This document shows, one piece after another, positions 8,401-17,631 of a stretch of DNA of 64,000 bases (the first letter of the stretch is position 1; each line of letters opens with the position of its first letter). The notes under the pieces were generated by a model. It worked only from the letters and a program-made list of their open reading frames with translations. It ran no database searches and was not told where the DNA came from. The stretch is from Ignavibacteria bacterium (lineage in GTDB: Bacteria > Bacteroidota > Ignavibacteria > Ignavibacteriales > SURF-24): positions 1 to 64,000 of the forward strand of contig JAAXKN010000004.1 of NCBI GenBank assembly GCA_025612375.1, read 5' to 3'. The translations under genes were made by a program, and so were the position numbers.

Positions 8401-9018
8401 TTATTTCCCGGAGGAAAATCTTTTTGCCCAGGGTATATTGGGTACACTCATATATTTTTCATTCTTCCACCTGTAGAGCGTTGCACTGACCGGAAGAATC
8501 TCTTTTTCTTTTGTCTTTTTGTTTTTTACCAGGTCAACGGTTGTAATTAAAATGCTCAGGTTTTCCGAGGTCTTGTTCTCGTAAAACAGCTCGGGATACG
8601 ACTGCGAATAGCCTTCCAGCACGCTTTCAATTTTGTCCTGATTGAAATTAAAAACCTTAAAGCGGTATGTTACACCCGACTCCCAGATGGTCATGAGGTT
8701 GCCTGAATTGTCTTTTAACGGGAATATGGCAATAGGGTAGTTCCTGTCGCGCTGCGAGAAAAGTAAATTACTGCTTTTTACAGAGTCTTTATAAAAAGCT
8801 ATATTATTCATCTTATAGCCGGCGCTGTCTACTTCTTCAATAACGCACTGCACGGTTAATTTATCGTTTACCCATGGCACAAGAAACCTGAGGCTTCCTG
8901 AAGCTTCAAGTTTAGGTGGGGCATTGCCTTCTGTCTGTTTTACGGGGGCGGTACAGCCGTTAAGAATAACAGCTGATAAAATTGTTAAGTATATAACTAT
9001 GTTCCTGAAGTTTTTCAT
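8401..9018 (-). CDS. Lipoprotein of unknown function
   Basis: A 205-residue protein with a lipoprotein signal (hydrophobic residues 7-20, lipobox LNGC, Cys about 22) and a short disordered linker rich in Lys/Pro/Glu. The rest is a soluble domain with beta strands and several Lys/Asn-rich turns. I recognise no domain. It has its own terminator and no close partner, so it is probably monocistronic and exposed at the outer or inner membrane surface. Confidence 0.75.
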   Translation of the reverse strand: MKNFRNIVIYLTILSAVILNGCTAPVKQTEGNAPPKLEASGSLRFLVPWVNDKLTVQCVIEEVDSAGYKMNNIAFYKDSVKSSNLLFSQRDRNYPIAIFPLKDNSGNLMTIWESGVTYRFKVFNFNQDKIESVLEGYSQSYPELFYENKTSENLSILITTVDLVKNKKTKEKEILPVSATLYRWKNEKYMSVPNIPWAKRFSSGK

Positions 9019-9436
9019 CTTTCCTTTTGTTTGTTAGTTGTGTTTATAAGGCGTGAGAATCTTATACTATAAAATAAGCAAAATTAACGTAATATTTAGC
9101 CCCGGCAAATGAGATAAGTGGATATTCATATTGAGTTTACGGGAAGTGAAAAATATCTGCCCTGCATTAATAATCTTTCAATATTCCGGAACAATATGTA
9201 TCTTGCTGGAGTAAAAACAGGACAAAATGTACTAATTAAAGTACGCCCCATTAAGGCGGAATCTGTAATACTGCTCAATTTTCCGGGAAACGCCTTTTGG
9301 CATCAGTTTTGTCCTGTTATATAATGAAGAAAATAATTCATTGATTATGACAAATATATTGATGAGTTTTTAGCGTATCCCCAATAATAGGATTAATTAA
9401 CTTATTATCTAACATTTAACAACAAATGGAAGGAAT
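9019..9436. other. Intergenic region with an inverted-repeat pair
   Basis: A 418-base gap between the divergent lipoprotein (-) and cytochrome c (+) genes. It holds both promoters, which I could not place, and a 12-bp perfect inverted pair, AACAGGACAAAA at 9216-9227 and its complement at 9307-9318. A 68-codon GTG-started frame at 9118-9324 overlaps it but has no ribosome-binding site and is unlikely to be a gene. Confidence 0.5.
9216..9318. repeat. 103-bp segment with 12-bp terminal inverted repeats
   Basis: Perfect 12-bp inverted repeats (AACAGGACAAAA / TTTTGTCCTGTT) separated by 79 bases. The size and arrangement would fit a miniature inverted-repeat element, but no target duplication is evident and no second copy is in the window. 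It may equally be chance or a regulatory structure. Confidence 0.35.
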
Positions 9437-9772
9437 ATGAAAAGTAGAAATCTGGTTATCGCAGCTTTATTTTCAGTATCAGTTCTGGCTTCAGCTACAG
9501 TTGCTCAGTCGAAGGATGCCGATGGAAAGAAGATTTTTGAAGCAAATAAATGCACAATGTGCCATTCATTAAAGGCCGAAAATATTCAGCCTACAGGAAA
9601 GTCAAAAGCTCCGGATCTTTCAACTGTTGGTGCTACACAGAAACCTGAATGGATTCAGAAGTTCCTGACAAAGCAGGAAAAATTGGAAGGCAAACAGCAT
9701 CCGATCGCTTTCAAGGGAAGTGATGCTGAACTGAAGACATTGGCTAACTGGCTTGCTTCACACAAAAAGTAA
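9437..9772 (+). CDS. Small periplasmic cytochrome c
   Basis: A 111-residue monohaem c-type cytochrome. A Sec signal peptide (about 1-24, ending TVAQ) precedes one haem-attachment motif CTMCH at 39-43. The C-terminal amphipathic helix (DAELKTLANWLASH) is as in class I cytochromes. The only methionine after the signal peptide is the one inside CTMCH, so there is no candidate distal Met ligand. H88 in the GKQHPIAF loop, where the ligand Met would be expected, is the best alternative. It probably carries electrons in the periplasm. GGAAGGA stands just before the ATG, and a strong terminator follows. Confidence 0.9.
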   Translation: MKSRNLVIAALFSVSVLASATVAQSKDADGKKIFEANKCTMCHSLKAENIQPTGKSKAPDLSTVGATQKPEWIQKFLTKQEKLEGKQHPIAFKGSDAELKTLANWLASHKK

Positions 9773-9795
9773 TCTGTTTCCAATATATTGTTCCC

Positions 9796-9831
9796 AAAAA
9801 AAGCCCTGTATATTTACTGCAGGGCTTTTTT
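9796..9831. terminator. Bidirectional hairpin terminator
   Basis: AAAAAAAGCCCTG pairs with CAGGGCTTTTTT around an 11-base loop. It has A and T runs on both sides and lies between the convergent cytochrome c (+) and acetyltransferase (-) genes, so it is suited to both strands. Confidence 0.85.
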
Positions 9832-9866
9832 GTTTCTTTTTCAGTCTTTTTACCGGAAGTATCTTG

Positions 9867-10289
9867 CTAATAGATCATTCCTTTTTCCTTCATTCTAGGG
9901 GGATTAAGGAAAAGCGCCATCCCGGTTCTCATCCCGGAAAACCCCAGTTTCGAGTAAAAGACCTCTTTGCCGGGGCTGGCATAAAGTATCACGTTGCAGT
10001 GCGATACTTTTTGCAGTATGCGTTCCATAATCATTTTTCCGATCCCTAAATTCTGGTATTCCGGCAGCACCACGACGTCGTAAACCGCTGCCTGGTAGGC
10101 GCCGTCGGAAATTGCACGTCCAAAACCTATCATCTTTTCATTATTAAAGACAAACACGGTTGAAAAGCTGCTGCGGAAGGCTTTTTCGTGCAATTGGGGC
10201 TCATAATAACCCATTCCGGCATCTTTCAGGTACTGTCTTACCTCGTGCCAGTCAATGTCCTCACAATTTTCCTGAATCCTGAACTCCAT
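9867..10289 (-). CDS. GNAT-family N-acetyltransferase
   Basis: A 140-residue GNAT protein. The fold signature is clear: VYDVVVLPEYQNLGIGKMIM (strand 4 and motif A, the acetyl-CoA pyrophosphate loop Q-N-L-G-I-G) followed by the VILYA strand and F-Y-S-K-L-G-F, the usual end of the domain. The acceptor substrate is not predictable. It starts 34 bases after the stop of the amine oxidase gene on the same strand, so the two may be co-transcribed. Confidence 0.88.
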   Translation of the reverse strand: MEFRIQENCEDIDWHEVRQYLKDAGMGYYEPQLHEKAFRSSFSTVFVFNNEKMIGFGRAISDGAYQAAVYDVVVLPEYQNLGIGKMIMERILQKVSHCNVILYASPGKEVFYSKLGFSGMRTGMALFLNPPRMKEKGMIY

Positions 10290-10323
10290 TTTCTCTTTAA
10301 TCCGGTATTTTATAAAAATTCAG

Positions 10324-11598
10324 CTATAATTTTTCTGCTATATCCCGCCCGCTGCTAAGAGCGCCTTCGACCGTGCCCATTGCACTTCCCATGTAGAAAG
10401 CTTCACCAGCACAGTAAATGGTATCCTTTACAGGCTCCATGGCAACTTTAAGAGCCTCTTTAGCCTCTACTGTAGTATAGGCGTAGGCTCCGAGCGCAAA
10501 GGGGTCTTTGTTCCAGTTCACGGATTTTGAAGAAACGAGCTGTTCTTTGAGGATTTGAACATCCATTCCGAAAACATAGGCGAGTGAATGAAGAGCTTTA
10601 TCAATTATTTCATTTTCATTTAATTCACTTAGCTTTTCGGATTCCGGACCTGCAATCCAGCCTGTAAGAACGGGTACCTCATCCGGCATCTGTGTCCACC
10701 AGGTGGGGACATCCGCATCGGAAAGGAGGAATCCGAGATCCGGCGCCTTGTCCTTCTCCCAGAATCTGTACTTAAATTCCAGGAACAGCTTTATTACAGA
10801 TCCAAATCCCATTGACTTAAATGCCTTAACGGCTTCAGGAATTTCAGGCTGAAACTCAATATGACCTTTACTGTCCTTTTCAGACTGCAGTACGCCCAAG
10901 GGAACGGTGATTAGAACCTTCGGTGCCAGGAAAGTTCTTCCGTCTTCGCATGAAATTTCAACAGAACCTTCCTTCCAGCGGATTACTTTGGCAACTGAGG
11001 ATAGCTGTATATCGCAGCCAAGTTTTTTACTTTCCTCTGCAAGAAATTCAACCAGCTTCTTATAGCCCCCTTTAATTCTTGTTGGTGCGGCTTCACTTTC
11101 ATTTTTCCACTCATCTCTCAGGGCAATGCTGCTTACCCTTTTTATATCTGAAGCGTCATATCCCTGGGCATATCTTATTACTGAATCCCTGAGCACTTTA
11201 TATTGTTCCCCGGCAAAATATTTGTCGAGGAAGTCCGAGAACGCCATATCTTCTTTCAGATTTTCAAGCTCACTGATGAGCTGATGAAAGCCCTCAATAA
11301 ATTCCCCGCTTTCCTGAAGTTTCCCTTTTTCCATCTGGTAGGTTTTGCCTTCCATTGAAAAAGAAGCAAGCCCGGCTTCTTTTAATAGGGCTTCGGTAAT
11401 TGGAAGCTCCCCGTGAATAAACTCTGCCCCTTCTTCAAGAGGCTTAAGGAAACCCTTTGGGGAAGACGTTGCTATGCGGCCTCCAATGCGGCTGCGTGCT
11501 TCAAGAACTATTACTTTTTTCCCTTTTTTTGAGGCCACGCGTGCTGCCATAAGGCCGCTTACACCGGCACCAATAATCAGTACATCAGCCTTTATCAT
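10324..11598 (-). CDS. Flavin-containing monoamine oxidase family protein
   Basis: A 424-residue FAD amine oxidoreductase. The N-terminal Rossmann dinucleotide motif GAGVSGLMAA (10-19), the E at the end of strand 2 in VLEARSRIGGR (the second FAD motif) and the C-terminal FAD-binding block CAGEAFYMGSAMGTVEGA (about 398-415) are all intact. The family oxidises primary or polyamines to aldehyde, ammonia and peroxide. There is no signal peptide, so it is cytoplasmic. A GNAT acetyltransferase follows directly; acetylation and oxidation are the two common routes for polyamine handling, which is suggestive but unproven. Confidence 0.9.
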   Translation of the reverse strand: MIKADVLIIGAGVSGLMAARVASKKGKKVIVLEARSRIGGRIATSSPKGFLKPLEEGAEFIHGELPITEALLKEAGLASFSMEGKTYQMEKGKLQESGEFIEGFHQLISELENLKEDMAFSDFLDKYFAGEQYKVLRDSVIRYAQGYDASDIKRVSSIALRDEWKNESEAAPTRIKGGYKKLVEFLAEESKKLGCDIQLSSVAKVIRWKEGSVEISCEDGRTFLAPKVLITVPLGVLQSEKDSKGHIEFQPEIPEAVKAFKSMGFGSVIKLFLEFKYRFWEKDKAPDLGFLLSDADVPTWWTQMPDEVPVLTGWIAGPESEKLSELNENEIIDKALHSLAYVFGMDVQILKEQLVSSKSVNWNKDPFALGAYAYTTVEAKEALKVAMEPVKDTIYCAGEAFYMGSAMGTVEGALSSGRDIAEKL

Positions 11599-11650
11599 AT
11601 AGATTCTTTTCCTGTTTCAAAAACCATTTACTAATAAATCCCAAAAAATT

Positions 11651-12643
11651 CTACTTTATCAATTCCTTAAATTGCGGATCATTGTGAAGTTCTTTCAGGT
11701 CGTTATCTCCTGAGGCCTGCTGCTTCAGTTTCGGATTTAATTCCAAAGCCTTTTTAAGCGCCGCCAGGGAAGCATCTTTTTTGCCTGCCGCAAGCTCAAT
11801 AACAGCAAAGTCGTAGAGCAGTTCAGGGTTATTTGGCTGCAGGGATACGGCGCGTTCCATATGAGGAAGCGCATCCTGAGGTTTCTTCTCTGTAAAGAGT
11901 GTCCATCCTTCATTCCATGCGTAGTTCATTTGTGCATAGTCCAGGAGTCTTCCAAGTTCCTTAAATGGCTCCGGGCTGTCGTCAACTCTGATATCAATTG
12001 CCCTGTCCGTATAGCCGCCGTAGCCTGCCTTATCCTTTACTACAATAAGTGCCGCAGACTGCTTTCCGCGTGAGTCGCCGCCGGCTTTATCGCCTGCAAT
12101 AAGGGCGGCATACATTCTGTCGGCAAGTGTGCCTTTTGTTGTAAGAAAGGCCTTTTCCATATTAGCCACCACGTCTTCACCGGTAAGAATATTTCCCTGC
12201 ACGGCGTAGTTTCTGCCGCTTCTTCCGCCTGCCCATGGAAGGCACTTTGCACCGGTATATGTTGTGGATTTACCATCAGAGGAGACAATGCCTACCTGCC
12301 TTTGCTCTGGATTGTCATCATTTTTTAAGAGCTCTTTTAACACCTCTTCGGGGCTTAATCCTTTCTGCAGCATCTCAAGGCCGCGCGGGCCAAAAGAGGT
12401 GTTTGCAAATGACTGTGTTGCAACAGCCCCTATGTCAGCCTTTGCCCAGGGGACAACCGTTCCCACTGCAAAGAAACGGGATGCAACTGCAACTCCAAGC
12501 TCACCTGTTGCGGAATCCCTTGCGGTAATTGAGAAGGTGCAGATGAGCCTGTTTTCATGTGTTTGTGCCTGCGCATTGGTGAAAAGCCCAAGAAGACAGA
12601 AAAAAATACCAAAACCAACAAATGTTCTGCAATTCAGTTCCAT
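11651..12643 (-). CDS. Exported DUF1028 protein with C-terminal TPR
   Basis: A 330-residue protein. A signal peptide ends about residue 27 (TNAQAQ). Residues about 35-235 match the DUF1028 family, which has an Ntn-hydrolase-like fold, with CTFSITARD at the start, GVAVASRFFAVG, QSFANTSFGPRGL and a conserved GNILTGEDVV. A TPR-like pair (about 245-310: WTLFTEKKPQDALPHMERAV...LQPNNPELLYDFAVIEL) follows. Cytosolic DUF1028 proteins are uncharacterised; the signal peptide and TPR here suggest a periplasmic or outer-membrane partner. An amidohydrolase-type function is possible from the fold only. Confidence 0.85.
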   Translation of the reverse strand: MELNCRTFVGFGIFFCLLGLFTNAQAQTHENRLICTFSITARDSATGELGVAVASRFFAVGTVVPWAKADIGAVATQSFANTSFGPRGLEMLQKGLSPEEVLKELLKNDDNPEQRQVGIVSSDGKSTTYTGAKCLPWAGGRSGRNYAVQGNILTGEDVVANMEKAFLTTKGTLADRMYAALIAGDKAGGDSRGKQSAALIVVKDKAGYGGYTDRAIDIRVDDSPEPFKELGRLLDYAQMNYAWNEGWTLFTEKKPQDALPHMERAVSLQPNNPELLYDFAVIELAAGKKDASLAALKKALELNPKLKQQASGDNDLKELHNDPQFKELIK

Positions 12644-12841
12644 GATTATGTCTCCACAAAAAGATTATAAAATATTTAATTACATGGACCAAAGTGAACA
12701 GTTAAAACTTAATGTAATAAGATAGTAATTTTATTAAACAGATAAATATATGAAGATTCAATATTTGCAGAACAGAAGCCGGTACTTGTTAATAGGTCAT
12801 GGCTTTTATATTTTATAATAAGCATAAGAGAGTGTTTTGCC

Positions 12842-14470
12842 ATGAAAAAGACGATTCTGCTCATTTTATTTCTGCTTTCCGCTTCTTTCGCGCAGGACTT
12901 TGATTCACTCAGGGCCATAAAGAAAACTTATATACAGCTTAGCGGAAGCCTCTTTGAGGACGTGCAGATGTCCTCTGTATTCTCCGATTCCAAAACCTTC
13001 GTTGACGCCGTCCCGGTTAAAAACCCGGCATTTATCAGGAAGCTCTACGACTCAGTTAAGGCGATGCCGGACTTTAACCTGAGAGAATTTGTTTATGCTA
13101 ATTTTATTGTTCCCGGGGGAAAGACTGACTCACTTAAGCTGCCGGAAAGTGAGCCTATGATGCGGCACATTGAAACATTGTGGCAGTTTCTTATAAGGAA
13201 ACCGGACCTCCTTATAAACAGGTACAGTACAATTATTCCTCTCAGGCACCCATATATAGTTCCGGGCGGAAGATTCAGGGAGATCTACTACTGGGACAGT
13301 TTTTTTACTATGCTGGGACTCATTTCTGACGGAAGGGTGGATGAGGCTGAGAATATGGTCAGGAATTTTGCCGATTTAATTGACAGGCTTAAAATGATCC
13401 CTAACGGCAACAGGGTTTATTATCTTACACGCTCCCAGCCGCCGTTCCTTTCTCTGATGATTGACCTCATCTCATGGTATAAAAATGATTACTACTGGGG
13501 CGTACAGTTTCTGGATGAACTTTTAACTGAGTACCAGTTCTGGATGAACGGCCTTGAGGAACTCTCAGAGGGGGGCGGCGTGCAGGCTCTTAACAGGGTG
13601 GTCCTGCTAAATGATGAGGAGGGTGTCTTAAACCGCTACTACGACTTTGACACAATTCCAAGAGAAGAGTCCTTCAGGGCTGATTACACTAATTCACTGA
13701 AGGTTCCTGATTCTGTGCGTGCTGTGTTCTTTAGAAACCTGAGGGCTGCAGCAGAGTCGGGCTGGGACTTTTCAAGCAGGTGGTTTAAGGACGCTAAATC
13801 TTTAACCAGCATCAGGACAACCGACATTCTTCCTGTTGATCTGAACTGCCTTTTGTACTTTCTGGAAAACAGGCTTGGATATTACTATGAGCTTAACGGC
13901 AACGTGGAAAGAAGTGAATTTTTTAAGACCAAGGCCTCCAGGAGAGCGGACCTTATAAACCGGATATTTTATAATGAGACTGACGGGTTCTACCACGATT
14001 ATAACTGGAAAGAGGGAAGACAGACCAATACTATCTCCCTTGCCGGATGTTTCCCGTTGTACTTCGGAATAGCTAAGCCTGAGTACGCTGAAAGAATTGC
14101 TGAAAACCTGAAGAAAAACTTCCTAAGGCCGGGGGGACTTGTTACTACGCTTAATGAAACCCGTGAGCAGTGGGACGCACCGAACGGCTGGGCACCTTTA
14201 GAATGGATTTCGGTTAAAGCCTTAAGGGAATACGGCCTTGACTCACTGGCTGAAGAAATTAAAACCAGGTGGGTCAGCTTAAACGGCAGCGTTTATAAAA
14301 GAACGGGGCGCATGATGGAAAAATATAACGTGGAAAATCTTGAGCTCTTCGGAGGCGGCGGTGAGTACCCGCTGCAGGACGGCTTCGGCTGGACAAACGG
14401 AGTTGCGGAGGCATTTATAAATAACCTGGATGAAAATTACCTCCTTAAGAATATTAAAAAGGGGCCTTAG
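12842..14470 (+). CDS. treA: Periplasmic trehalase (GH37)
   Basis: A 542-residue GH37 trehalase that splits trehalose to two glucoses. A signal peptide (1-18, ending SFAQ) places it in the periplasm. Both trehalase signatures are present: [15 protein letters not shown] at 141-155 and [10 protein letters not shown] near 440. The C-terminal catalytic block [18 protein letters not shown] contains the expected Glu. The length is normal. Its TAG stop overlaps the TAA stop of the convergent recQ gene (shared bases TTAG), with no room for a terminator between them. Confidence 0.95.
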   Translation: MKKTILLILFLLSASFAQDFDSLRAIKKTYIQLSGSLFEDVQMSSVFSDSKTFVDAVPVKNPAFIRKLYDSVKAMPDFNLREFVYANFIVPGGKTDSLKLPESEPMMRHIETLWQFLIRKPDLLINRYSTIIPLRHPYIVPGGRFREIYYWDSFFTMLGLISDGRVDEAENMVRNFADLIDRLKMIPNGNRVYYLTRSQPPFLSLMIDLISWYKNDYYWGVQFLDELLTEYQFWMNGLEELSEGGGVQALNRVVLLNDEEGVLNRYYDFDTIPREESFRADYTNSLKVPDSVRAVFFRNLRAAAESGWDFSSRWFKDAKSLTSIRTTDILPVDLNCLLYFLENRLGYYYELNGNVERSEFFKTKASRRADLINRIFYNETDGFYHDYNWKEGRQTNTISLAGCFPLYFGIAKPEYAERIAENLKKNFLRPGGLVTTLNETREQWDAPNGWAPLEWISVKALREYGLDSLAEEIKTRWVSLNGSVYKRTGRMMEKYNVENLELFGGGGEYPLQDGFGWTNGVAEAFINNLDENYLLKNIKKGP

Positions 14471-16632
14471 CCCCTCTTGTCCGACATATATAAAAGCCTG
14501 AGGAGCCTTAAGTCGTCGTAGCTGACCTCACCGTTTAGTTTTTCATATACCGGTGCCAGTCTTTCTGTACCAAACTGGTCAAAAAGAGAAAATATATTCT
14601 CCCGGATTGCCCTGGGCAGAATAGTAAACTCTTCAAGGCCTTCTTCCCTTAAAGAATTTCCGTCAAGGAAATATTTCAGGAGATGATCGAGTACCGTAAT
14701 TTCTTTTACTTTATAGCTCTCCATAAGTTTGCCAATGGAAGCGCCCCTGTTAAAAGCTTCACCTACTTCAACATGCCTGGGCTTTTTGCTCCTTGAAGGA
14801 GATGTGTGGGCTGGCTTATCCTGGAGAACTGCGTCTTCAATTCCATTCTGCCTGCAGTATTCATCAATAACTTCGATAAAAACGCTGCCGTATTTTTCGG
14901 CCTTAAACTGGCCTATACCCTGGACTTTCAGGAAATGATCTGTTGTTCTTGGGAAAGTGGCCGCCATTTGAATAAGAGTTTTGTCGGAGAAGACAACGTA
15001 AGGCGGTACGTTTGATTCTTCGGCGAGCTCTTTTCTTTTTTTTCTTAGCAGTTCAAAGAGGAGCGGATCGTGCTTTTCTTCTTCAATTGCTGCCTTTTTG
15101 TGTTTGGCTTCCTTTTCTTTTATATCGGCATAAACTTTCATGTCTTTAAGCAGAACCTCATAGGCTCTTTTGGTCAGCTTCAGGCTTCCGAATTCGATAC
15201 CTTTTACAATTATATGGTCTGCCAAAAGCTGGCGTGAAAGCTTAAGCCATTCATTTCTTGTAAGATCCTTGCCTATGCCGTAGACAGTCAGGTTCTGGTG
15301 TCCGAAGCTGAAGATCCTGTCGGTCTCAGCCCCAAGCAAGACGTCAATTAAATAGTTGGCTCCGAAGATCTCGCCCGTTCTTTTAACGCAGGAGAGGAAC
15401 TTTTGTGCCGCAATTGTTACGTCTGTCAGCTCTTTTTTCTCTGAAAGGCAGTTATCGCACATGCCGCAGTATTCCTGCTGGTAATTCTCCCCGAAATATC
15501 TGATAAGAGGGATCCTCCGGCAGATATTTGCCTCTGCAAAACGCACCATTGACTCAAGATGGAGCTTTGCAACAGTTCTTTCCAATTCTGTGTATTTCTG
15601 CTGAACGAAGTAGTTTATTTTACTTATGTCGCCGTAGCTGAAAAGAAGGAGGCAGTCGGACCTGAGCCCGTCACGCCCGGAACGCCCGATCTCCTGATAG
15701 TACGATTCAATGTTTTTAGGGAGGTCGTAATGAATTACAAACCGTATATTGGATTTATTTATTCCCATGCCGAAGGCTATGGTAGCGATAATGATCTGTA
15801 TCTTGTCCTTTAAGAATAAATCCTGATTTTCAGAGCGTTCACCGTTCTTAAGTCCGGCGTGATAAGGCCTGACCAGAAAGCCTAATGCTGAAAGCTGTTC
15901 TGAAAGGTCATCTACCTGCTTTTTAGAAAAGCAGTAGATTATACCGGGCTCATCCTTATGTTCGCTTAAAAAGTCCAGCGTCTGCTGAAAAGGATCGGTT
16001 TTAGGAACAACTCTAATAAAAAGATTTTTGCGGTTAAAGCTGGCCAGAAACTTCGCTGCATCCACAAGATTAAGGTTGGCTTTGATATCATCCTGAACTC
16101 TTGGAGTTGCAGTTGCCGTCAGGGCAATGCAGACAGCCGAAGGGAATTTTTTTCTGAATGAGCCGAGCTGCCTGTATTCAGGGCGGAAATCGTGCCCCCA
16201 TTCCGAGATGCAGTGCGCCTCATCTATAGTAATGCAGTCGAGTTTTACTTCACTTAGGAGTTCCTGAATTTCATCCTTAAAAAGCGATTCGGGCGCAAGA
16301 TACAAGATGCGTGCTTTTTTATCCCTGACTTCCCTGTAGTTGTTCCTGTATTCCTCAGCGCTTAAGGAACTGTTAAGAAGAACGGCATTAATTCCCAGAT
16401 CCCTTAACTGCTCAACCTGATCCTTCATAAGGGCAATCAGGGGGGAAACTACAATTGTAAGGCCTTCAAAAACTACTGCCGGTATCTGGTAGCAGAGCGA
16501 CTTGCCCCCGCCGGTAGGCATTATTACCAGGGAATCCTTCTTTTTAAGGACATTTTCAATGATTTCACTCTGAAGCGGTCTGAAAGTATCGTATCCGAAT
16601 ACGTCTTTTAATATTTTTTTTGCTCGATCCAT
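14467..16632 (-). CDS. recQ: ATP-dependent DNA helicase RecQ
   Basis: A 721-residue 3'-5' superfamily 2 helicase of the RecQ family, used in recombinational repair and fork restart. Walker A is TGGGKS (K44) and the Walker B box is DEAH (137-140) followed by the aromatic-rich loop ([13 protein letters not shown]). Motif VI is [10 protein letters not shown]. The RQC domain has the four zinc cysteines (CRRI...CGMCDNC, about 370-395). An HRDC domain lies near 515-600 ([11 protein letters not shown]). A C-terminal extension with a Helix-turn-helix-40-like domain follows ([14 protein letters not shown]). All motifs are intact, and there is no signal of lesion or transfer. Confidence 0.97.
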   Translation of the reverse strand: MDRAKKILKDVFGYDTFRPLQSEIIENVLKKKDSLVIMPTGGGKSLCYQIPAVVFEGLTIVVSPLIALMKDQVEQLRDLGINAVLLNSSLSAEEYRNNYREVRDKKARILYLAPESLFKDEIQELLSEVKLDCITIDEAHCISEWGHDFRPEYRQLGSFRKKFPSAVCIALTATATPRVQDDIKANLNLVDAAKFLASFNRKNLFIRVVPKTDPFQQTLDFLSEHKDEPGIIYCFSKKQVDDLSEQLSALGFLVRPYHAGLKNGERSENQDLFLKDKIQIIIATIAFGMGINKSNIRFVIHYDLPKNIESYYQEIGRSGRDGLRSDCLLLFSYGDISKINYFVQQKYTELERTVAKLHLESMVRFAEANICRRIPLIRYFGENYQQEYCGMCDNCLSEKKELTDVTIAAQKFLSCVKRTGEIFGANYLIDVLLGAETDRIFSFGHQNLTVYGIGKDLTRNEWLKLSRQLLADHIIVKGIEFGSLKLTKRAYEVLLKDMKVYADIKEKEAKHKKAAIEEEKHDPLLFELLRKKRKELAEESNVPPYVVFSDKTLIQMAATFPRTTDHFLKVQGIGQFKAEKYGSVFIEVIDEYCRQNGIEDAVLQDKPAHTSPSRSKKPRHVEVGEAFNRGASIGKLMESYKVKEITVLDHLLKYFLDGNSLREEGLEEFTILPRAIRENIFSLFDQFGTERLAPVYEKLNGEVSYDDLRLLRLLYMSDKRG

Positions 16633-16674
16633 CTATAGACTTAAGTGTACGAAAAAAGTAACATAATATAAGAA

Positions 16675-16700
16675 AAAGCCCTGAAACTCTTTCGGGCTTT
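16675..16700. terminator. Strong hairpin in recQ/nth divergent spacer
   Basis: AAAGCCC-T-GAAA pairs with TTTC-GGGCTTT around a CTC loop (11 bp with one bulge). A T-rich stretch follows on the plus strand. It looks like an intrinsic terminator, but it lies between divergent genes, where no transcript should end. It may attenuate the leader of the downstream plus-strand gene or be a relic. Confidence 0.45.
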
Positions 16701-16854
16701 GTTCATTTTATAACAGTAAAATATCATTTAAAGTTTAGATAAAAGCCTGCCGGGGTGAGGGAAAAAAGCTGTAAAAACGGCCTTTTTCCCAAAATAACGA
16801 TATTGTTATGGATGCTGTAAAAATCTTATCTTTTATAAAAAGCCGGGAAATGAC

Positions 16855-17568
16855 ATGTCAAAAGAAAAGCTTTCAAAAATCAACAAAATCCTGATAAAGC
16901 AGTACGGGCTACCCCGTCAGGAGAACCCTGAGCCTGATCCGGTGGATATTCTCATTGCCACAATTCTCTCACAGAATACAAACGACCGGAATTCATATAA
17001 GTCATTTCTGAACCTTAAGAAGAAGTATCCCCGGTGGGAAGATGCCGCCCGGGCAGATGTTGATTCCCTGGAGGATCCGATAAAATCGGCAGGATTCAGC
17101 CGCCCCAAGGCAAGAGCAATAATAAATGTCCTTAATTACCTCCTGGAGACTTACGGCCGTATGTCCCTGGATTACCTGAAAGACATGGATACAACCCAGG
17201 CAATTGAAAGCCTGACAAGCCACAAAGGTATTGGAATTAAAACAGCGCAGTGCGTTATGATGTTTGCCTTTCACAGGAATGTATGCCCTGTAGACAGGCA
17301 CATCTTCCGCATATTAAACAGAACAGGTGTAATAAAAGCCACGACGCCCGAGAAGACCTCGCTGGAATTAAATAAAACGCTTCCTGAGGGGACGGCACAC
17401 TCGCTGCACGCAAATCTTATCCGATTCGGAAGGGAAATCTGCCGGCAGACGCTTCCAAACTGCTCAATCTGCCCTTTGTTTGACTTATGTGAATATGACA
17501 ATAAGAATATGACAGAGGTGAATGAATATAAAGGCGGTACATTCCTGCTGCTGGACCATGTAGGGTAA
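16855..17568 (+). CDS. nth: Endonuclease III (HhH-GPD, [4Fe-4S])
   Basis: A 237-residue DNA glycosylase/AP lyase for oxidised pyrimidines. The helix-hairpin-helix is SHKGIGIKTAQCV with catalytic K129, and the second catalytic residue D147 lies in CPVDRHIFRI. The iron-sulfur loop is complete with spacing C-X6-C-X2-C-X5-C (C196, C203, C206, C212). A roughly 20-residue tail follows the cluster. Transcribed divergently from recQ, it makes a small DNA-repair pair. Confidence 0.93.
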   Translation: MSKEKLSKINKILIKQYGLPRQENPEPDPVDILIATILSQNTNDRNSYKSFLNLKKKYPRWEDAARADVDSLEDPIKSAGFSRPKARAIINVLNYLLETYGRMSLDYLKDMDTTQAIESLTSHKGIGIKTAQCVMMFAFHRNVCPVDRHIFRILNRTGVIKATTPEKTSLELNKTLPEGTAHSLHANLIRFGREICRQTLPNCSICPLFDLCEYDNKNMTEVNEYKGGTFLLLDHVG

Positions 17569-17586
17569 CTGTTACAGACAAGGCAG

Positions 17587-17608
17587 GGGCGGACAGGGAA
17601 GTCCGCCC
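17587..17608. terminator. GC-rich hairpin between convergent genes
   Basis: GGGCGGAC / GTCCGCCC, an 8-bp stem with a 6-base loop, lies in the 63-base gap between nth (+) and the methyltransferase-like gene (-). There is no T run on either side, so termination efficiency is uncertain. Confidence 0.5.
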
Positions 17609-17631
17609 GGTGCCGGAAGATACTATAAAGG

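Noticed and set aside
9298-9312. TGGCATC-N4-TTGT as a sigma-54 promoter for cytochrome c
   Set aside because: The essential GC of the -12 element is GT, and the site lies inside the inverted repeat far from the gene.
9118-9324. 68-codon GTG-started frame before the cytochrome c gene
   Set aside because: No ribosome-binding site, unremarkable composition, and it overlaps an inverted-repeat pair in non-coding sequence.
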